This document shows positions 61,226-64,000 of a stretch of 64,000 nucleotides of DNA, piece by piece (the stretch's first letter is position 1; every line of letters begins with the position of its first letter). The translations under genes were made by a program, and so were the position numbers. Source of the stretch: Archegozetes longisetosus (taxonomy: Eukaryota > Arthropoda > Arachnida > Sarcoptiformes > Trhypochthoniidae); contig JAEMBT020000006.1 in assembly GCA_018873245.2 (NCBI GenBank), positions 14,292,387-14,356,386 on the forward strand. The letters are read 5' to 3'. The notes under the pieces were generated by a model. The model saw nothing but the letters and a program-made list of their open reading frames with translations, had not been told where the DNA came from and searched no databases.

Positions 61226-62099
61226 AGTTTTCAATATCATCCAAATGTTAGATAAATCGATATGATCAATATTATGTACAAGTAGGTAAAGCTTTTCGAT
61301 ATAATTCTTGAATGAGCATAAAGTTTTCCGGAAAATATAAATTTAAAAATTAGTGTCATATTTAAAAATTTCTTTAAGTTTTAAGAATAATTATTCTTGG
61401 TCTAAATAAACATGAAAAATTTTCAAATTTTAGTTTCTAAGCTATAGGTTTGTTCTATCAGATGTTTTAATTTATATGAAAAAGTTAGATTAGGCTTTAC
61501 AGACAATTTAGAGTATAATCGATTTCATTAATTGTACTTTAATATTAATTTGAGGATATTGTTATTAATATTGATATAAAATCAATGTTTTTAGATTAAA
61601 TAATTAACTAAACTTATGGTTAGCAGTGTTAAAAGAGCGGTAAATTAACTTTTCAGGGTCTTTCAGTCTTAAGCTTTCATATTTTAGTATTTAGGAGATT
61701 AATGTAATCGTTCTAAAATAATTAATAAAATACGGACTTATGTATTTGAAATTTTCTTTTTAGGTTCATTGGATCTGTTTGATCTTCACAACGATTTCAA
61801 TTTTCGTAAACATGAATATGAAGCTTATTTCTTAAATAACTAAATATACTAAATATATCTATAATTTCAATTAACCACATATGCTAATTTTTATGAGTAG
61901 TGTATAGTTAGTTTTTTCTTAAAGCATCTAAATCCTTTCAATTTTCATATGCTTTAAATCAATGAGTATGTGTTGTAAAAACGCTACTTATTTTATGATT
62001 GTTACTTTGTAGTTTCTGTTTATTGTGACTACTTTTGATTAAAATTATTAACTTTTACGGCTCCTAAAGAACATACTTGTGATGAAAAAAACAAATATT
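61226..62099. other. Intergenic
   Basis: AT-rich sequence downstream of the J-domain gene. No gene or repeat recognised. Confidence 0.5.
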
Positions 62100-62696
62100 A
62101 CTAAAAATGGAAAAGTAAAATAAAAGTACGAAAGCGTAGTTTTTTGGCTCAAAGATACTGGATGTGTTTTTCCTTCATTTTAGGTGATTATTCATCATTT
62201 CTTGTGAGGTTTTATCGTTTTATTCATGGAAATTCTGCTTTTTTCTTGAGTTTTTAGAGGGTACGAATCGTGTTGTCTCAGGAAATTAGTAGTAAATTTG
62301 ATAGTTTTAGACGACTTTTTGTAATATTTTAGCTTAAATTCCATACAAAACGATGCGAAAAGTTAAATTTTTAATGGTTTTTTCATGATTTTTGGGAGTA
62401 GGAGATCGCACCCCTTGTAGTGTTTCAGCTTTTTATTTATTTATTATAGGCTTAATATTGACTATTTTTGTGAGTTTTTTCGTTTTATTTGATAAAAATC
62501 TGCTATTTTCATGAACTTTAGATGAGTACGAAAAGTACGCGCTCGTAGTGCCCCAGAATATTAATAGCAAATTACAATAGTTTTAGGTGATTTTCCGAAG
62601 TTTTTACCTTAAATTCCATGTTAAAACGATATGAAAACTACTTTTTTTTTAATGATTTTAGAGGAGTATGAAAAGTACGAATTCGTACTGTTTCAG
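62100..62696. repeat. Divergent tandem repeat, period about 270-275 bp
   Basis: Two units are recognisable, about 62190-62430 and 62465-62696. They share gaggtttt/gagtttttt cgttttatt, tctgct, a gtacgaa...cgt...g...tcag block, tttgatagttttag/acaatagttttag, and cttaaattccat.....aaacgat. A partial third unit precedes them near 62110-62150 (aaaagtacgaaagcgtag). Offsets between matching words are 269-275 bp. Non-coding; perhaps the tail of a transposon or a small satellite. Confidence 0.65.
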
Positions 62697-63230
62697 CCTC
62701 GCCATATATCCACTACTCGCGCTAGAAGGAGCAAGGGCTCTTCAGCTGAGATCCCAAGAGAGCTGAGACCAAGTGGCCCCGTATGTTGAACCACTTGAAT
62801 CTCGAATGTTTCAGAGGCCGACCTCGCTTTGCCAAGAGGGCTAGCCTTACTTTTGGATAAAGGCTAAGAGGTCAGCCTTACCTGCACTGGAGAGTGACAT
62901 ATTTGTCTTTTTCCTAAGAACCGCATCCGGTGCATTTATTTTCTAAACCGGTAGCCATACTCCTGAAGCCCGGAAGCCACTTCCGATAGGCTTGATGCCC
63001 GAGAGGGTGACTGTTGCCAACTTGTCAGTGGAGATCCTCTGCCTAAGACTTCAGCGCAGACTTTATTCGTCTTGGGGATATCACCCAGGACCTCCTGCCG
63101 CTAGCGGATGCCATGCCGGAATAATGCGACCCGGAGCGCTTAGCCAGGCCTCTCACGAGACCTGTTGCCCGTCGACAACGCGGGAAGGTGGCTCTGGCTG
63201 AAACTGCTAGCCTGCTTCATTACTATCAAA
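62697..63230. other. GC-rich block, unassigned
   Basis: An abrupt GC-rich block in an AT-rich genome, containing several short inverted words (for example gccgacctcgc, ctagcctta and aggtcagcctta). One 69-codon frame at 62992-63201 has no recognisable domain. The composition and sharp edges suggest a mobile-element fragment such as the 5' region of a non-LTR retrotransposon, but no diagnostic motif is visible. Confidence 0.4.
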
Positions 63231-63670
63231 ACCGACTTGGTTTGTTTGCATAACTCTGGGAAGAATTCGTCGATTAACAAATTTATTTTTGTTCCTTGCT
63301 AGGTCGTAATTCTGTATGATCTGTGGTGTTTCTTAGGCCATTTTGACATGCCCCTTGGTAGGGAAACATCATTAATGCAAAGTAATATCATAGCATGAAG
63401 AGCACAACATCCTACATGACTCTTAAAAGTTAAGCAGTAAAGTTATCCATTAATAGGTAAAGGGAGATACTATTCGAGCCCAGGTAATCTTATCTTTTCT
63501 AAAATATTTTCTTTCTTTGTTTTTTTGGCAAAACTTACACAACTTATGTTTAACGCACATATATCACATGAGTTGTAAGCGTAAAATTGAGCATTAGATG
63601 GCTGCAGAGGCTTGGAATTTCGGTCCTTTTTTGCCCGTAGAGTGAGTACTCTATTCTTTTACTCTATGAT

Positions 63671-63934
63671 AAAATATAATATGATTCGTGAAAACCCTGC
63701 TATATCAGACTTCCAGAAGAATGGTAAAGCGATGCACAATTTGCAAAAGTGAAGTGAACACAAAGAGCGCATATTTTTTGATAAAAGTATAATAATGAAA
63801 GCCTATGACTTTATAAACTTGAATGACTTGCCTGCAACAAGGCCTTAGTTAATCTGTATAGCACTCAATTAAACCCTTCTTTTCTTAAAGTATACTTCAG
63901 ATATTTTAATTCTGATTTTAAAAAGTAGAAAATT
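63671..63934. repeat. 264-bp dispersed repeat, copy 2
   Basis: Direct-orientation copy of 1031-1294 (see there), with scattered substitutions and small gaps. The coding-like fragment that adjoins copy 1 on its left is not present next to this copy, which helps set the left border of the repeat at about aaaatataat. Confidence 0.75.
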
Positions 63935-64000
63935 GCGAAACTTCTTGATCAATTAATAGCTTTGCAACATTGATTTTACTATACAATATTATCAAATTAC

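Overview
This window is nuclear DNA of an animal, most likely an arthropod and probably an acariform (trombidiform-like) mite. The evidence is very AT-rich intergenic DNA, spliced genes with many introns of only 57-90 nt beside a few above 1 kb, arthropod gene families (insect-type ELOVL elongases, a gustatory-type receptor, a cysteine-rich secreted protein of an arthropod type) and several classes of eukaryotic DNA transposon. The mite assignment rests on the look of the receptor and secreted protein and is an inference. There is no bacterial gene organisation. Gene models were built by hand, by extending open frames across GT-AG introns with matching phase and checking against paralogues inside the window.

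Layout: 1-4138 is repeat-rich and holds a decayed mariner (2853-4138). 5203-20085 carries three ELOVL fatty-acid elongase genes: one on +, three exons; one on -, intronless; one on -, four exons with a 34-nt exon. About 20.1-26.6 kb is intergenic and holds a 700-bp inverted-terminal-repeat element whose relative sits in an intron of the first ELOVL gene. 26702-27271 is an unidentified Gln-rich coding block. 28452-29766 is a two-exon seven-helix chemoreceptor. 30184-31369 is a four-exon secreted cysteine-rich protein. 31895-32238 is the last exon of a Ctr-type copper transporter whose upstream exons I could not find. 34-39.2 kb holds MITE-like elements. 42393-53196 holds two long-chain acyl-CoA synthetase (ACSL) genes in opposite orientation, flanking an intronless CRAL-TRIO/SEC14 gene. 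56-58.1 kb is a transposon block with a broken Merlin element that has 110-bp terminal inverted repeats. 59056-61225 is an intronless J-domain gene, broken in three places, that does not look like a native arthropod gene. 62.1-63.2 kb is a tandem repeat next to a GC-rich block, and the window ends in a 264-bp repeat also present near its start.

Functionally, six of the host genes handle long-chain lipids: acyl-CoA activation (two ACSL), chain elongation at the ER (three ELOVL) and probably lipid transfer (CRAL-TRIO). They could act in one route to very-long-chain fatty acids, waxes or membrane lipids, but their proximity may only reflect local duplication.

A recurring feature is that six coding breaks (two in mariner, one in Merlin, one in the second ACSL, two in the J-domain gene) are each explained by one base gained or lost in a homopolymer. 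Base-calling error in the assembly must be excluded before calling these pseudogenes. The premature TGA codons in Merlin and in the J-domain gene are independent of homopolymers and point to real decay there.
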